Positions 9,672 to 24,073 of a stretch of DNA of 64,000 bases are shown one piece after another. The position numbers and the translations under genes are program-made. The notes beneath the pieces were generated by a model that saw nothing but the letters and a program-made list of their open reading frames with translations, did no database searches and was not told where the DNA came from. Position 1 is the stretch's first letter. The number at the start of each line of letters is the position of its first letter. The stretch is from the NCBI RefSeq assembly GCF_000429065.1, contig NZ_AUBD01000008.1, positions 1 to 64,000 on the forward strand. The letters are read 5' to 3'. This DNA is from Silanimonas lenta DSM 16282. Its GTDB lineage: Bacteria > Pseudomonadota > Gammaproteobacteria > Xanthomonadales > Xanthomonadaceae.

Positions 9672-12600
9672 TCAGTCGCTGCCGCCGTAGGGGGCGGTGA
9701 GGGGTAGGCGCAGCTCGAAGCGGGTGCCCGCGCCCGGGCGGCTGTCGACGCGGATGCGACCGCCGAGCAGCTGGGTGACGAGGTTGTAGACGATGTGCAG
9801 GCCAAGCCCGGTGCCGCCGCGGCCCATGCGGGTGGTGAAGAAAGGTTCGAAGATACGCCGGCGAGTGGCTTCGTCCATCCCCACGCCATCGTCCTCGAAG
9901 CTCAGCACGAGTTCGCTGGCCGCCCCCTCGCCCTCCAGGCGCGACTGGATGCGCAGGACGCCCGGCCGGTCCTCGGGGAAGGCATGCAGCGCGGCATTGT
10001 TCACCATATTGCCGACGATCTGGCCGATCGCCCCGGGGTAGCTGTCGAGCTCGATGCCGGGCTGCAGGTCGGTCTCCACCCGCCAGGCGCGGCCGCGCAG
10101 GCTGGGCGAGAGCATGCTCAGGGCCTCGCGCAGCACCACGGCCAGTTCGAAGCGGCGACGCTTGCTGCTGGAGCGGTCCACCGCCACCTGTTTGAAGCCG
10201 GAGACCAGCTCATGGGCCCGGGCCACGCTGCGCACCACGAGCTCGCTGCCCTCGCGCAGGGCCTCGAGGAAGGCCTCGAGCTCGCTGCGCCGCAGCTGCC
10301 CCGCGGCCAGGGCCTCGCGCCAGTGCTGGGCCTGGTCCTTGAGGGTGGAGCTCGCCATCAGCGCATTGCCGAGCGGGGTGTTCAGCTCGTGTGCCACGCC
10401 GGCCACCAGCTGCCCGAGCGAGGCCATCTTCTCCGATTCGACGAGCTGCCGCTGCGCCTCCCGCAGCTCGACCAAGGCCGCCTCGGCGGCGTCGCGGGCC
10501 TGTACCAGTTCCCCGGTGCGCGCTGCCACCAGGGCCTCCAGCTCGCGCGAGCGGCGGGCGGCCCGCCCCACCCGCCACTGCACCAGGACGTAGAGCAGCA
10601 GGCCGCCGCCCGCCAGCAGCAGCACGAGGAAGGGACCGGTCTGCCAGTAGGCCGGCGCCACCTCGATGGGCAGTTCCAGGAGCTGCGGACTCCACTCGCC
10701 CACCCGGTTGCTGCCCTGCACGCGCAGGGTGTAGCGCCCGGGCCAGAGATTGCCGTAGGCGGCCACCCGCTGGTCGGCCCCGGTCTCGATCCAGTCCTCG
10801 TCCCGGCCCTCCAGCCGGTAGCGGTAGCGCAGCGACTCGGGCTCGGAATAGTCGAGGGCGGCGAACTCCACCGCGAAGCGATGCCGCCCCGGGGGAATGC
10901 GCAGGCCGGCCGCCTCGCGCGGCAGGGGCTGGCCATCCAGCTCGATGCCGGTGGCCACCACCCGTGGCAGGTAACGCCAGGCCGGAAACTGCAGGGTGTC
11001 GACCAGCACCAGCCCGGTGCTGCTGCCGAGCACCAGCTGGCCATCCTCGAGCAGGCTGGCCGAGCCCCAGACCTGGTTCGCCACGTCGATGCCATCGGCC
11101 GGCCCCAGCACCTGCAGATGGCCGTTGCGCCGGTCGTAGCGCACCCGCCCGGTCCAGGCCACGCCATCGCGGTCCACCACCAGCTGCTCGCCGAGGCCCT
11201 GGGGCACCCGGTCGGCATCGACCATACGCTCGAAACGGCCGCCGCCGCGCTGCACCTCCATCCGGTACAGGCCATCGCGGGCCAGCATCCACAACCCGCC
11301 CCGCGGCCCCACCCGCAGCATCAGCACCCCGGAGCGCTCGGCGGCGCGGGCGCCCTCCGTCCCCGCCTCCTGCGTCGGCGGCCATTCGCGCAGGCCGCCG
11401 CCTTCCGGGGGCTGCCACCACAGGCCCATCGGCGTGCCCACCCAGAGCCCGCCACGTGGATGCTCGGCCACCGACCACACCAGCTCGGCGAAGGGCTGGC
11501 CATCGGCCCGCGCCAGGGGCGGGTCGCTGCGCCCCGAGGCATCGACCCGGCGCAGGCCGCGTTCCAGCCCCACCCACAGCCCGCCGGCCAGGGCTGGCGC
11601 CAGGGTGCGGATGCGCTGCTCCTCCCAGCCACCGCTCACCGGCTGGAAGACGGCCTCGCCATCGGCCGAGCGCCACAGCCCGCCCTCCTGCACCCCGGCC
11701 CAGACCGCGCCATCGGCGGTGCGCAGCAGGGCCCGCACCGTGCCATCGGCCAGGCCCTCGGCCACCGGAAAGGAGCGCGTCACCCGCAGGCGCTCGAGAT
11801 CGATCTCGTCGATGCCGAAGGCGCCGGAGCCCACCCACAGGCGCCGACCCGGCAGCTCCACGCTGCTCATCACCGTGGGATGGCGCAGGCCGCCCTCGCC
11901 CCCGGCCGGCAGCCAGCGCAGCGCGCCGAGGCTGGCCGGCAGGCGCTGCAGGCCCCCGCCCCAGGTCGAGATCCACAGCTGCCCTGCGCGGTCGCGCAGC
12001 AGCGACTGCACGCGGTCGGTGGCCAGGCTGCCCACCTGCCCCGGCGCCTGCCGCAGGCGCAGGCGCAGGCGCAGATCGTTGCCGTCGCGCACCTCCAGCC
12101 CGCCGCCGAAGGTGGAGAGCCAGACTTCGCCCGGCACCCGCTCGGCGAAGCCATCCACCCAGGGATGGGCCACCCCCCCGGGCTGGTGCACCGGGGGCAG
12201 GAAACGGACGACGCCGGTCGAGGGCTCCAGCACGGCGGCGCCATCGGCCTGGGTCCCGATCCAGATCCGGCCGTCGCTGGCCTCGAACAGGGCGTAGACG
12301 TAGCGCCCGGCGAGCGCCGCGATGCTCTCGGCCTCGGCACGGCCGGCGCGCTTGCGCATGAGCCCGCCGCGGTGGCCCAGCCAGAGATCGCCCCGGCGGT
12401 CGATGCGCAGGCTGCGAACCGCCTGCCCGGGCAGGAGCTGCAACCCGGCATCGACCTCGCCCGAGGGCAGCAGGCGCCGCAGGCCCTCGCGGGCATCGCC
12501 CACCCAGAGACTGCCATCGAAATCCTCGGCCAGGGCGAGCGGGGTCAGGCCGAGGCCCGGCCCCCCGGCCGCATCGCGGCCCACCGGGCTGAAGCGGCCG

Positions 12601-12974
12601 GTGACCGGTTCACGCACCCACAGGCCATGGCCCTGCAGGCCCACCCACAGGCGGCCATCGCGGGCGGCCAGCAGCGACTGCACGAAGGCCCGCGGCAGGC
12701 CGGCCCCGCCCTCCGGGCGCAGGCGCAGGCCATCGAAGGCCAGCAGGCCATTGGTGGACCCCACCCAGAGCCGGCCCTCGGCATCCTCGGCGAGTGCGGT
12801 GACGATGCCGTTCGGCACCGCCCGCGCATCGGCCAGGGTCTGGACCGGCGGCGGCGCACCGACGAAGGCGGCAAGGCCCGGGCAGGCCAGCAGGCAGGCC
12901 AGGGCGGGCGCGAACCAGGCCCCGGCGCCAAAGCACCTGTCGCCTCCACGGCCCCGGGACCGCTCGTCCGGCAT
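9672..12974 (-). CDS. Two-component-type sensor histidine kinase with N-terminal Reg_prop propeller and Y_Y_Y domain
   Basis: This is a 1100-residue membrane sensor. After a signal-like N-terminus (hydrophobic, ending near residue 40) come many ligand-binding propeller repeats of the form GxLWVGT..GL to about residue 650. An immunoglobulin-like Y_Y_Y domain follows (ALDYSEPESLRYRYRLEGRD, WPGRYTLRV), then one membrane helix (PFLVLLLAGGGLLLYVLVQW) and a coiled coil. The kinase core has H862 in GVAHELNTPLG, an N box QIVGNMVNNA, DDGVGM and GTGLGLHIV. No receiver or DNA-binding domain is fused and no response regulator lies nearby, so its partner is unknown. The ligand is probably periplasmic (in related proteins often a carbohydrate). 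The gene follows purA in the same direction with a 100-bp gap. Confidence 0.9.
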   Translation of the reverse strand: MPDERSRGRGGDRCFGAGAWFAPALACLLACPGLAAFVGAPPPVQTLADARAVPNGIVTALAEDAEGRLWVGSTNGLLAFDGLRLRPEGGAGLPRAFVQSLLAARDGRLWVGLQGHGLWVREPVTGRFSPVGRDAAGGPGLGLTPLALAEDFDGSLWVGDAREGLRRLLPSGEVDAGLQLLPGQAVRSLRIDRRGDLWLGHRGGLMRKRAGRAEAESIAALAGRYVYALFEASDGRIWIGTQADGAAVLEPSTGVVRFLPPVHQPGGVAHPWVDGFAERVPGEVWLSTFGGGLEVRDGNDLRLRLRLRQAPGQVGSLATDRVQSLLRDRAGQLWISTWGGGLQRLPASLGALRWLPAGGEGGLRHPTVMSSVELPGRRLWVGSGAFGIDEIDLERLRVTRSFPVAEGLADGTVRALLRTADGAVWAGVQEGGLWRSADGEAVFQPVSGGWEEQRIRTLAPALAGGLWVGLERGLRRVDASGRSDPPLARADGQPFAELVWSVAEHPRGGLWVGTPMGLWWQPPEGGGLREWPPTQEAGTEGARAAERSGVLMLRVGPRGGLWMLARDGLYRMEVQRGGGRFERMVDADRVPQGLGEQLVVDRDGVAWTGRVRYDRRNGHLQVLGPADGIDVANQVWGSASLLEDGQLVLGSSTGLVLVDTLQFPAWRYLPRVVATGIELDGQPLPREAAGLRIPPGRHRFAVEFAALDYSEPESLRYRYRLEGRDEDWIETGADQRVAAYGNLWPGRYTLRVQGSNRVGEWSPQLLELPIEVAPAYWQTGPFLVLLLAGGGLLLYVLVQWRVGRAARRSRELEALVAARTGELVQARDAAEAALVELREAQRQLVESEKMASLGQLVAGVAHELNTPLGNALMASSTLKDQAQHWREALAAGQLRRSELEAFLEALREGSELVVRSVARAHELVSGFKQVAVDRSSSKRRRFELAVVLREALSMLSPSLRGRAWRVETDLQPGIELDSYPGAIGQIVGNMVNNAALHAFPEDRPGVLRIQSRLEGEGAASELVLSFEDDGVGMDEATRRRIFEPFFTTRMGRGGTGLGLHIVYNLVTQLLGGRIRVDSRPGAGTRFELRLPLTAPYGGSD

Positions 12975-12990
12975 TCCCCGCTCCCCGCGC

Positions 12991-13059
12991 CTGCCATGGC
13001 GCCCCCGCGATCATGGCAGAGCCCGGGCACCGCCGCAGCACGGGGAGGTGAAGCCCCGT
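12991..13059 (-). terminator. Two inverted repeats between purA and the sensor kinase
   Basis: CTGCCATG (12991-12998) pairs with CATGGCAG (13012-13019), and ACGGGG (13040-13045) pairs with CCCCGT (13054-13059). The second lies 17 nt after the purA stop. Neither is followed by a T-run on the minus strand, so termination is uncertain. Confidence 0.35.
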
Positions 13060-13075
13060 CAGACGCCCCGGACCC

Positions 13076-15371
<2,296 letters not shown>

Positions 15372-15375
15372 GGTC

Positions 15376-16476
15376 TCAGCGGGCTCCTTCGCGGGTACGG
15401 GCATTGCTGCGCGACGGCGGCGGCGCCGACTCGACGGCGGCGGCCTGCACCGCCGGGCGCACCAGGGGCGCCGGCGGCTGCGGCTGCGGCGCCGGGGCCT
15501 CGCTTCCCGGCAACTGCAGCAGCAGGGTGTTGCCGCCGGCGGCGGCCAGCACGCGCGGGTTCTCCGCCAGCACCTGCTGCACGGTCTCGAGGTAGAGGCG
15601 CTTCCTCGTCACATCGGGGGCCTTGCGGTACTCGGCAAGCAGCAGCTCGAAGCGCTGCGCCTCGCCCTCGGCCCGCGCCACCACCGCCTCGCGGTAGCCG
15701 TTGGCGGCGGCCACGGTGCGGGCGGCCTGGCCGCGGGCCTGGGGAACGATCTCGCCTTCGTAGGCCTTGGCGTCGTTCTGGAAGCGCTGGGCATCCTGCT
15801 CGGCGGCGATCACGTCGTCGAAGGAGGGCTTCACCGGCGCCGGCGGGGCGGCGATGGGCAGGCCGAGCGAGGTGACGGTCAGGCCGGTGTTGAAGTTGTC
15901 GAGGGCGGCCTGCACCGCCTCCTGCACCCCCGGGGTCAGGGTGTCGCGACGGTTGAGCGCGGTATCGAGGTCGGCATTGCCGATCGCCTCGCGCACCGCG
16001 CTCTCGGTGATCTGGCGGATCAGGTCGCGCGGGTCGCGGGTGCCGAAGAGGAAATCCTTCGGCTCGGTGATCTGGAACTGCACGTTGTAGCCAATCTCGA
16101 CCAGGTTCTCATCGCGGGTGAGCACCAGCATCTGGTCGGAGGTGGCGGCCACTTCCTGCGCCTGCACCACCACCACCCGCTCGATCGGTCGCGGCAGCTT
16201 GAAGTTCGCGCCCGGCTCCATCATCCGGCTGAACTCGCCGAAGCGCAGCACCACGCCGCGCTCGCGGGCATCGATCATCTTGAAGGAATCGAACACCAGC
16301 CAGACGAGCAGCAGGCCGGCCACCAGTGGCAGCGGATTGAAGGCCTCGGACGGACGGCCACCACCGCCGCCGCCGAACATGCCGCGCAGACGGGCGACGA
16401 AGGCCTGCACCTCGCGGTTGGGGTCCTTGCCGCGCCAGGGATCGTTGTTGCGGTTTCCGGGTTGGTTCCAGGCCAT
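15376..16476 (-). CDS. hflK: HflK, membrane-anchored modulator of FtsH protease
   Basis: This 366-residue SPFH-family protein has a glycine-rich cytoplasmic N-terminus (MAWNQPGNRNNDPWRGK, GGGGGGRPSEAF) typical of HflK. One membrane helix (LPLVAGLLLVWLVFDSFKMI) and a band-7 domain with ERGVVLRFGEFSRMMEPGANFKLP follow. The C-terminal tail is proline/alanine-rich and variable. It partners HflC in the FtsH holo-complex at the inner membrane. It sits between hflX (50 nt upstream) and hflC (4 nt downstream) on the minus strand. Confidence 0.96.
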   Translation of the reverse strand: MAWNQPGNRNNDPWRGKDPNREVQAFVARLRGMFGGGGGGRPSEAFNPLPLVAGLLLVWLVFDSFKMIDARERGVVLRFGEFSRMMEPGANFKLPRPIERVVVVQAQEVAATSDQMLVLTRDENLVEIGYNVQFQITEPKDFLFGTRDPRDLIRQITESAVREAIGNADLDTALNRRDTLTPGVQEAVQAALDNFNTGLTVTSLGLPIAAPPAPVKPSFDDVIAAEQDAQRFQNDAKAYEGEIVPQARGQAARTVAAANGYREAVVARAEGEAQRFELLLAEYRKAPDVTRKRLYLETVQQVLAENPRVLAAAGGNTLLLQLPGSEAPAPQPQPPAPLVRPAVQAAAVESAPPPSRSNARTREGAR

Positions 16477-16526
16477 GGGGGCTCCGTGCAGACGCCGGCC
16501 GGGGCCGCGTCGGTGAAAGGGCGATT

Positions 16527-17822
16527 CTAGGGAGGGGCGCCCTGCGCAACAAGCAAGAGCGGGTGAAGCGGCTGCCCTTCCGGCATGGCGGCAAGCCGTT
16601 CCGCCACCGTCCGCTCCATCCTGATACGCAGCGTCCAGCCGGCCTCGTCGTGGTGCTCCGCCAGTACCGCGCCGAGCGCATGCAGGCGCGCCCGCAGACG
16701 CCCGTCGCCATGGCCGAGCAGCACGGTGCCTTCCAGCAGCGCGCGGGCGAAGCGCCGCCCCAGGGCTTCACGCAGCAGGTCGAGGCCGCGGCCATCGCGC
16801 GCCGAGAGCCAGACTTGGGCCGCATCGCCCTCGCGCAGCTCGACGCGCGGCACGAGGCCTTCGATGCGGTCGATCTTGTTGTACACCCGCCACTGCGGCA
16901 GCCCGCCGGCGCCGATCTCGGCGAGTACGGTCTCCACCGCGGCGATGCGCGCCTCGCGCTCGGGATCGGCGGCATCCACCACGTGCAGCAGCAGATCGGC
17001 CTCGCGGGCTTCGGCGAGGGTCGAGCGGAAGGCCGCCACCAGCTCATGCGGCAGGTCGCGCACGAAGCCGACGGTGTCGGAGAGCAGCAGTGGACCGCAG
17101 GCCAGGCCCTCCACCCGCCGCACGGTCGGATCGAGGGTGGCGAAGAGCTGGTCGGCGGCATACACCGCGCCGCCGGTGAGGGCGTTGAACAGGGTGGACT
17201 TCCCGGCATTGGTGTAGCCCACCAGCGCCACCCGCGGCACGGCGTTCCGCACCCGCGCGCGGCGCATCTGCGCCTGCTGCACCTCGATGCGCGAAAGCCG
17301 CTTCTGCAGGGCGTCGATGCGGGCGCGGATCAGCCGGCGGTCGGTCTCCAGCGCGGTCTCGCCGGGGCCGCGCAGGCCGATGGCGCCGCCGCGCTGGGAA
17401 TCGAGCGACTTGCCCCGGCCGACGAGGCGCGTGGCCTGGTGCTTCAACTGCGCCAGTTCCACCTGCAGCTTGCCTTCGGCGCTGGCAGCACGCAGAGCGA
17501 AGATGTCGAGGATCAGGCCCACGCGGTCGACCACGCGGCGTCCGAGCGCATCGCCGAGGTTGCGCTCCTGCACCGGGCTGAGCGCGGCGTTCACCAGCAC
17601 GAGATCGATGCCGGCGGCCTCGCAGGCATCCTTCAGCTCCTCGACCTTGCCGCTGCCAAGGTAATGGCTGGCGCTGGGCCGCTCGAGCCGGGCCTCGACG
17701 AGGGCCACCACCTCGGCGCCGGCGGAGCGGGCCAGCTCGGCGAACTCCTCGGGCAGCGCCGGATCGCGCTGCCCCGGGGCCTGCGGCTGCACCAGCAGGG
17801 CGCGGGTCGGCGCGGCGCTCAC
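16527..17822 (-). CDS. hflX: HflX, ribosome-associated GTPase
   Basis: This 431-residue GTPase splits stalled 70S ribosomes under stress in better-studied bacteria. The N-terminal HflX domain carries [11 protein letters not shown] and the glycine-rich [21 protein letters not shown] linker. The G domain follows with G1 [10 protein letters not shown]3 DTVGF, and G4 NKID. The start is GTG 17822-17820, which overlaps the hfq stop (GTGA) and gives the usual N-terminal length; no ATG fits. This tight coupling to hfq is typical of the cluster. The C-terminal domain ends with REGQP-like basic and hydrophobic residues and is complete. Confidence 0.95.
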   Translation of the reverse strand: MSAAPTRALLVQPQAPGQRDPALPEEFAELARSAGAEVVALVEARLERPSASHYLGSGKVEELKDACEAAGIDLVLVNAALSPVQERNLGDALGRRVVDRVGLILDIFALRAASAEGKLQVELAQLKHQATRLVGRGKSLDSQRGGAIGLRGPGETALETDRRLIRARIDALQKRLSRIEVQQAQMRRARVRNAVPRVALVGYTNAGKSTLFNALTGGAVYAADQLFATLDPTVRRVEGLACGPLLLSDTVGFVRDLPHELVAAFRSTLAEAREADLLLHVVDAADPEREARIAAVETVLAEIGAGGLPQWRVYNKIDRIEGLVPRVELREGDAAQVWLSARDGRGLDLLREALGRRFARALLEGTVLLGHGDGRLRARLHALGAVLAEHHDEAGWTLRIRMERTVAERLAAMPEGQPLHPLLLVAQGAPP

Positions 17823-18106
17823 GCCTCGCGCTCGTCGCCCTCGCCTGCCGCGTCCCCGGCGGCGTCGGTCGTGCCAGGCTGCCCACCGCCCGGGCCCAGG
17901 CGCACATTGCGCGAGGGCACCACGGTGGAGATGGCGTGCTTGTAGACCATCTGGCTCACGGTGTTCCTGAGCAGCACCACGAACTGGTCGAAGCTCTCGA
18001 TGGTGCCCTGCAGCTTGATGCCATTGACAAGATAGATGGACACCGGGATGCGCTCGCGGCGCAGGGCGTTGAGGAAGGGGTCTTGCAGGCTCTGGCCTTT
18101 CGACAT
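17819..18106 (-). CDS. hfq: RNA chaperone Hfq
   Basis: This 95-residue Sm-like protein forms the hexameric ring that pairs small RNAs with mRNAs. The start [20 protein letters not shown] includes the proximal-face residues around Q8 and F/Y. Sm1 is [20 protein letters not shown] and Sm2 ends in the conserved [10 protein letters not shown] motif. The tail beyond residue 72 is Gly/Ala/Asp/Glu-rich and acidic at the end (GEGDEREA), like the acidic C-terminal tips that help release RNA. It lies 39 nt after miaA and overlaps hflX by 4 nt. Confidence 0.98.
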   Translation of the reverse strand: MSKGQSLQDPFLNALRRERIPVSIYLVNGIKLQGTIESFDQFVVLLRNTVSQMVYKHAISTVVPSRNVRLGPGGGQPGTTDAAGDAAGEGDEREA

Positions 18107-18145
18107 GGGGTGTCCGGCGTGGTTGTTCTTCTCGGGACGCGCATC

Positions 18146-19120
18146 CTAGCGCCCGCCGAGGAAGGCCGCCATCGCGCGGTCCAGCGCCGCGCGCTCCTCG
18201 ATCGGATCGAACCACAGCGCGCCTGGCTCGCCACGCAGCCAGGTGAGCTGCCGCTTGGCGAGGTGGCGGGTGGCGGCCACGCCCTCCTCGAAGAAGGTGG
18301 CGGCATCGGTCTCGCCGGCGAGATGCCGCCAGGCCTGGCGGTAGCCCACCGCGCGCATGGCCGGCAGGTCCGGATGCAGGCGCGGATCGGCCATCAGCCC
18401 GCGCACTTCGTCGAGGAAGCCCTGCGCCAGCATCTGCCGGAAACGGGCCTCGATCCGGGCATGCAGCAGCCCGCGGTCGCGCGGTGCCAGCACCAGCCGC
18501 AGCACCCGGAACGGGAACACGCGGCGCGGCGCGGCGCGTGCCTGCCAGACGCTGATCGGCACGCCGCTCAGGCGGAATACCTCGAGGGCGCGCAGGATGC
18601 GCTGGGTATCCCCAGGCTTGATCCGCGCCGCGGCTTCGGGATCGACGGCCGCCAGCTCGGCATGCAGGGCCGGCAGGCCACGGGCCGCCAGTTCGGCCTG
18701 CAGGGCGGCACGCATCGCCGGCTCGGATTCCGGCAGTTCGGAAAGCCCCTCCAGCAGGGCGCGGAAGTACAGCCCGGTGCCGCCCACCAGCAGCGGCACC
18801 CGGCCACGGGCGGCGAGCGCCTGCATCACCGGCAGGGCATCGCGGGCGAAATCGGCCGCCGAATAGGGTTCGTGCGGCTCACGAAGATCGATCAGATGAT
18901 GCGGGGCGCGGCGCAGGGTGGCGGCATCCGGCTTGGCGCTGCCGATGTCGAGGCGGCGGTACACGAGTGCCGAATCGACGCTCACGATCTCGCTGCCCAG
19001 GCGCTCGGCCCAGTCCACCGCGAAGGCAGTCTTGCCGGAGGCCGTTGGCCCCATCACCGCCACGGCGAGCGGACGCCGGTCGGCGCGGGGATCATCGGGG
19101 GGGGCAAGGGGCGGCAGCAT
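18146..19120 (-). CDS. miaA: tRNA dimethylallyltransferase
   Basis: MiaA adds a dimethylallyl group to N6 of A37 in tRNAs that read UNN codons. The 324-residue protein has the P-loop GPTASGKT near residue 25, the conserved [19 protein letters not shown] and the motif [16 protein letters not shown]. Toward the C-terminus are [11 protein letters not shown] and [17 protein letters not shown] 19118-19120 gives the expected short N-terminal extension before the P-loop. It is the first gene of the miaA-hfq-hflX-hflK-hflC run and is divergent from the alkB-like gene. Confidence 0.96.
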   Translation of the reverse strand: MLPPLAPPDDPRADRRPLAVAVMGPTASGKTAFAVDWAERLGSEIVSVDSALVYRRLDIGSAKPDAATLRRAPHHLIDLREPHEPYSAADFARDALPVMQALAARGRVPLLVGGTGLYFRALLEGLSELPESEPAMRAALQAELAARGLPALHAELAAVDPEAAARIKPGDTQRILRALEVFRLSGVPISVWQARAAPRRVFPFRVLRLVLAPRDRGLLHARIEARFRQMLAQGFLDEVRGLMADPRLHPDLPAMRAVGYRQAWRHLAGETDAATFFEEGVAATRHLAKRQLTWLRGEPGALWFDPIEERAALDRAMAAFLGGR

Positions 19121-19163
19121 GGGCGCGCAGCATACCCGCCCGCGGTGGCCCCGCCGCGCCGCA

Positions 19164-19192
19164 TTGAAGCCCCGGGGCCGCGGGCGTAGATT
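19164..19192 (+). promoter_or_regulatory. Candidate sigma-70 promoter of the alkB-like gene
   Basis: TTGAAG (19164-19169) and TAGATT (19187-19192) are separated by 17 nt, matching four of six consensus bases each. It lies 37 nt before the start codon. Confidence 0.5.
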
Positions 19193-19228
19193 GCTGGAAG
19201 CACGCCACACCCTGCCCCCGGAGCCGCC

Positions 19229-20296
19229 ATGTCGCGCCTCAAGGCCTTCGGTTTCCTGCTGGTGTTCCTGGTGCCCGCCACCCTGCCGGCCGCGGCCTGG
19301 CTGGCCGGGAACGGGTTGCCGCCGGCGCTGGCGGGCTGGTTCCCGCTGTTCGCCCTGTTCGTGCTGCTGCCCCTCCTCGACTATGCCCTCGGCCACGACA
19401 GCGCCAATGTGCCGCCCGCGCTCGAGGCCCGGCTGGCCCGTGCCCGCTGGTTCCGTGGGCTCACCCTGGCGGCCCTGCCGGTGCACCTCGGCGTGCTGGC
19501 CTGGAGCGGCTGGTGGTTCAGCAGCACTGACCTGGGCGTGGTGGGGGCCGCGGGCTGGCTGCTCTCGCAGGGGGTGGTCGGCGGCGTGCTGGCCATCAAC
19601 ACCGCGCACGAACTGATTCATAAAGACAGCCGCCTCGAGCAGGCGGTGGGCGGCCTGCTGCTCGCCTCGGTGGGCTATCACGGTTTCAAGGTCGAACACC
19701 TGCGCGGCCACCACGTGCACGTCTCCACCCCCGAGGACGCCTCGAGCGCGCGCTACGGCCAGGGCCTGTGGCATTTCCTGCCCCGCGCCCTGCTGCGCAA
19801 CACCCGGAACGCCTGGCGGCTGGAAGCAGAGCGCCTGCGCCGGCTCGGCCTGCCGGCCCTGCACTGGCGCAACGAGCTCATCGGCTGGACGCTCGTCTGG
19901 CTCGCCATGGCCGCCGGCATGACGGCCTGGCTCGGGCCGGCGGGGCTCGGCTTCTTCCTGCTGCAAGGGCTGTTCGCCGCCAGTTCGCTGGAGGTCATCA
20001 ACTACATCGAGCACTACGGGCTGGAACGCCGGCGCCTGCCGGACGGGCGCTACGAGCGCACCACCCACCTGCACAGCTGGAACTCGGACTACCGGCTCTC
20101 CAACCTGATGCTGTTCCAGCTGCAGCGGCACAGCGACCACCACGCCTTCCCGAAGCGGCCCTACGCCATCCTTCGCCACCACGCCGACAGCCCGCAGCTG
20201 CCGGGCGGCTATGCGGCCATGTTCGTGCTGGCCCTGGTGCCGCCGCTGTGGTTCCGGGTGATCCATCCGCGGCTCGCCGCCTTCCGCGGCGGCTGA
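19229..20296 (+). CDS. AlkB-type integral-membrane di-iron hydroxylase (alkane 1-monooxygenase family)
   Basis: This 355-residue polytopic membrane protein has about six hydrophobic helices. It carries the histidine boxes of AlkB: HELIH at 127-131, [10 protein letters not shown] with H157, H161, H162, and [10 protein letters not shown] with H301, H304, H305. It also has the [11 protein letters not shown] element that distinguishes AlkB enzymes from fatty-acid desaturases. Such enzymes oxidise the terminal carbon of alkanes with electrons from rubredoxin; no rubredoxin or rubredoxin reductase gene is nearby. It is shorter than Pseudomonas AlkB (about 400). The exact substrate is unknown. It stands alone between miaA and folP. 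Confidence 0.88.
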   Translation: MSRLKAFGFLLVFLVPATLPAAAWLAGNGLPPALAGWFPLFALFVLLPLLDYALGHDSANVPPALEARLARARWFRGLTLAALPVHLGVLAWSGWWFSSTDLGVVGAAGWLLSQGVVGGVLAINTAHELIHKDSRLEQAVGGLLLASVGYHGFKVEHLRGHHVHVSTPEDASSARYGQGLWHFLPRALLRNTRNAWRLEAERLRRLGLPALHWRNELIGWTLVWLAMAAGMTAWLGPAGLGFFLLQGLFAASSLEVINYIEHYGLERRRLPDGRYERTTHLHSWNSDYRLSNLMLFQLQRHSDHHAFPKRPYAILRHHADSPQLPGGYAAMFVLALVPPLWFRVIHPRLAAFRGG

Positions 20297-20306
20297 GGCC
20301 GGGCTT

Positions 20307-21209
20307 TCAGTCTTCGTCCGGCCAGCGGACCGAGGGCGTGGCTGGCCTGCCGCGCGGCACCGGCACGGCGGCCACCGTCGTCCAGACCTTGAGGGCATCC
20401 ACGGTCTCGGCCACGTCGTGCACGCGCACGATGGCGGCGCCCTGCTGCACCGCGATGAGGTGCGCCGCCACCGAGGCAGCGAGCCGGCCATCGACCTCGC
20501 GGCCGGTGAGCTCGCCCAGGCTGCGCTTGCGCGAAAGCCCGGCGAGTACCGGCACCCCGAGTTCGGTGAAGCGCCGCAGCTGCGCCAGGAGCGCCAGGTT
20601 GTGTTCGAGGGTCTTGCCGAAGCCGAAGCCCGGATCGATGACGATCCGGCGCCGGTCGATGCCGGCCATCTCGCAGGCGAACACGCGCTCGGCGAGGAAG
20701 CGGTGCACTTCGCCCACCACGTCCTCGTAGTGCGGGGCCTGCTGCATCGAGCGCGGCTCGCCCTGCATGTGCATCAGCACCACGGCGGCCCTGCTTTCCG
20801 CCAGCGCTTCCAGGGCGCCGGGCGCGCGCAGGGCCATCACGTCGTTCACCATGCCGGCGCCGGCCGAGAGGGCCGCCCGCATCACGGCGGGCTTGCGGGT
20901 ATCGATGCTGATCGGGACGGATGTTCGGGCCGCCAGGGCCTCGACCACCGGGATGACGCGCGCCAGCTCCTCGGCTTCGTCCACCGGCGCCGCCCCGGGC
21001 CGGGTGGACTCCCCCCCGATGTCGAGCAGGTCGGCGCCCGCCTCGACCAGCCGCAGGCCATGCGCCACCGCCGCCTCGAGGCCGGCATAGCGGCCGCCAT
21101 CGGAAAAGGAATCGGGCGTGACATTGACGATGCCCATCACCCGCGGACGGTCGAGCGGCAGGAGGCGCTCGCCGCAGGCGAGCACGGGCGTGGCATCGAG
21201 ACTGAACAT
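20307..21209 (-). CDS. folP: Dihydropteroate synthase
   Basis: FolP condenses p-aminobenzoate with dihydropterin pyrophosphate in folate synthesis and is the sulfonamide target. The 300-residue TIM-barrel protein contains [54 protein letters not shown] and the SRKR loop (GLSRKRSLG). It follows the small membrane-protein gene by 16 nt in the rlmE-ftsH-folP direction, the usual gammaproteobacterial order. Confidence 0.97.
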   Translation of the reverse strand: MFSLDATPVLACGERLLPLDRPRVMGIVNVTPDSFSDGGRYAGLEAAVAHGLRLVEAGADLLDIGGESTRPGAAPVDEAEELARVIPVVEALAARTSVPISIDTRKPAVMRAALSAGAGMVNDVMALRAPGALEALAESRAAVVLMHMQGEPRSMQQAPHYEDVVGEVHRFLAERVFACEMAGIDRRRIVIDPGFGFGKTLEHNLALLAQLRRFTELGVPVLAGLSRKRSLGELTGREVDGRLAASVAAHLIAVQQGAAIVRVHDVAETVDALKVWTTVAAVPVPRGRPATPSVRWPDED

Positions 21210-21225
21210 CGCGGCGCGGAAACTT

Positions 21226-21449
21226 TCAGTCGGAGACGCGGTTGATGAGGACGATGCCGGCGACGGTCATCGGCAGGCCCATGGCCAGCCCGGCCCAGAC
21301 CAGCAGGGAGGGCTTGCCCGACCAGGCATTCAGGGCCGAAACCACCAGGGTCGCGGCCCCGCTGCCGAGCATGCCTCCACCGATGGCGCCCAGAAGGCGC
21401 CGGCGCCTCGAGGCGAGGCGCTGCGGGCAGCGGGCCGGATCGGGCTGGC

Positions 21450-21453
<4 letters not shown>
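21226..21453 (-). CDS. Small membrane protein between ftsH and folP
   Basis: This is a predicted 75-residue protein starting at GTG 21453, whose start overlaps the ftsH stop (GTGA). It has a basic N-terminus ([12 protein letters not shown]) followed by two hydrophobic segments: [21 protein letters not shown], and [20 protein letters not shown]. The topology suggests a cytoplasmic-in hairpin in the inner membrane. I do not recognise a family. Position and overlap suggest co-translation with ftsH, so a link to membrane protein quality control is conceivable, but that is inference. Absence of codon or frame disturbance argues for a real gene. Confidence 0.65.
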
Positions 21454-23353
<1,900 letters not shown>

Positions 23354-23357
<4 letters not shown>

Positions 23358-23986
23358 TTCACAGGTCCTTCGCGCCTGGCCGTGGCCAGCGCATACACCT
23401 CGGCCGAGCGTTTCCGCGAGGCCTCGGGCTTGCGGATCACCACGCGCCCGAAACGGGCCCGCAGCTGCCGCAGGTAATCGTCGAAGCCCGTCCCCATGAA
23501 CAGCTTGATGAGGAAGGCTCCGCCGGGCTTGAGGTGGCCATCGACGAACTCCAGCGCCAGCTCGGCCAGATGCATCGCCCGCGCCTGGTCGGCGACGGCC
23601 ACGCCACTCATGTTGGGGGCCATGTCGGAAAGCACAAGGTCCACCGGGGCTCCCGCCAGGAGGGCGTCGAGTCGGGACAGTGTTTCGGCTTCCCTGAAAT
23701 CACCGTGAAGGAAATCCACGCCGGCGATCGGCGGCATCTCGAGGATGTCGAGCGCCACCACCCGCCCGCTGTCGCCGAGCCGCTTGCGCGCCAGCTGCGA
23801 CCAGCCGCCCGGGGCGGCCCCGAGGTCGACGATGGTCATGCCGGGCTTCAGCAACTGGTCACGTTCGAGCAGTTCCTCGAGCTTGTAGGCGGCCCGCGAG
23901 CGCAGGCCCTCGGCCTGCGCCTTCTTCACGAAAGGGTCGCTGAAGTGCTCGCGGAGCCAGCGCTGGCTGCTCTTGCTGCGGGGCAT
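23354..23986 (-). CDS. rlmE: 23S rRNA (uridine-2'-O) methyltransferase RlmE (RrmJ/FtsJ)
   Basis: RlmE methylates U2552 in the A loop of 23S rRNA. The 210-residue protein has the RNA-binding start [20 protein letters not shown]. The SAM-binding loop [12 protein letters not shown] and the K-D-K residues ([24 protein letters not shown]) follow. ATG 23986 is preferred over an in-frame upstream ATG because it gives the family N-terminus. It forms the conserved rlmE-ftsH pair and is divergent from yhbY, also the standard arrangement. Confidence 0.96.
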
Positions 23987-24073
23987 GGGGAAACGGAGAA
24001 GACGGGAGCCCATGATACCCTGCGCACCCGCAACGGCCGCTGGCCGGATGTCCTGCATTCCCGAGGTTCTGCC

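Noticed and set aside
18146-20491. Very long N-terminal extension of miaA
   Set aside because: The extension is antisense to the AlkB-like gene; the P-loop start at ATG 19120 gives the normal MiaA length.
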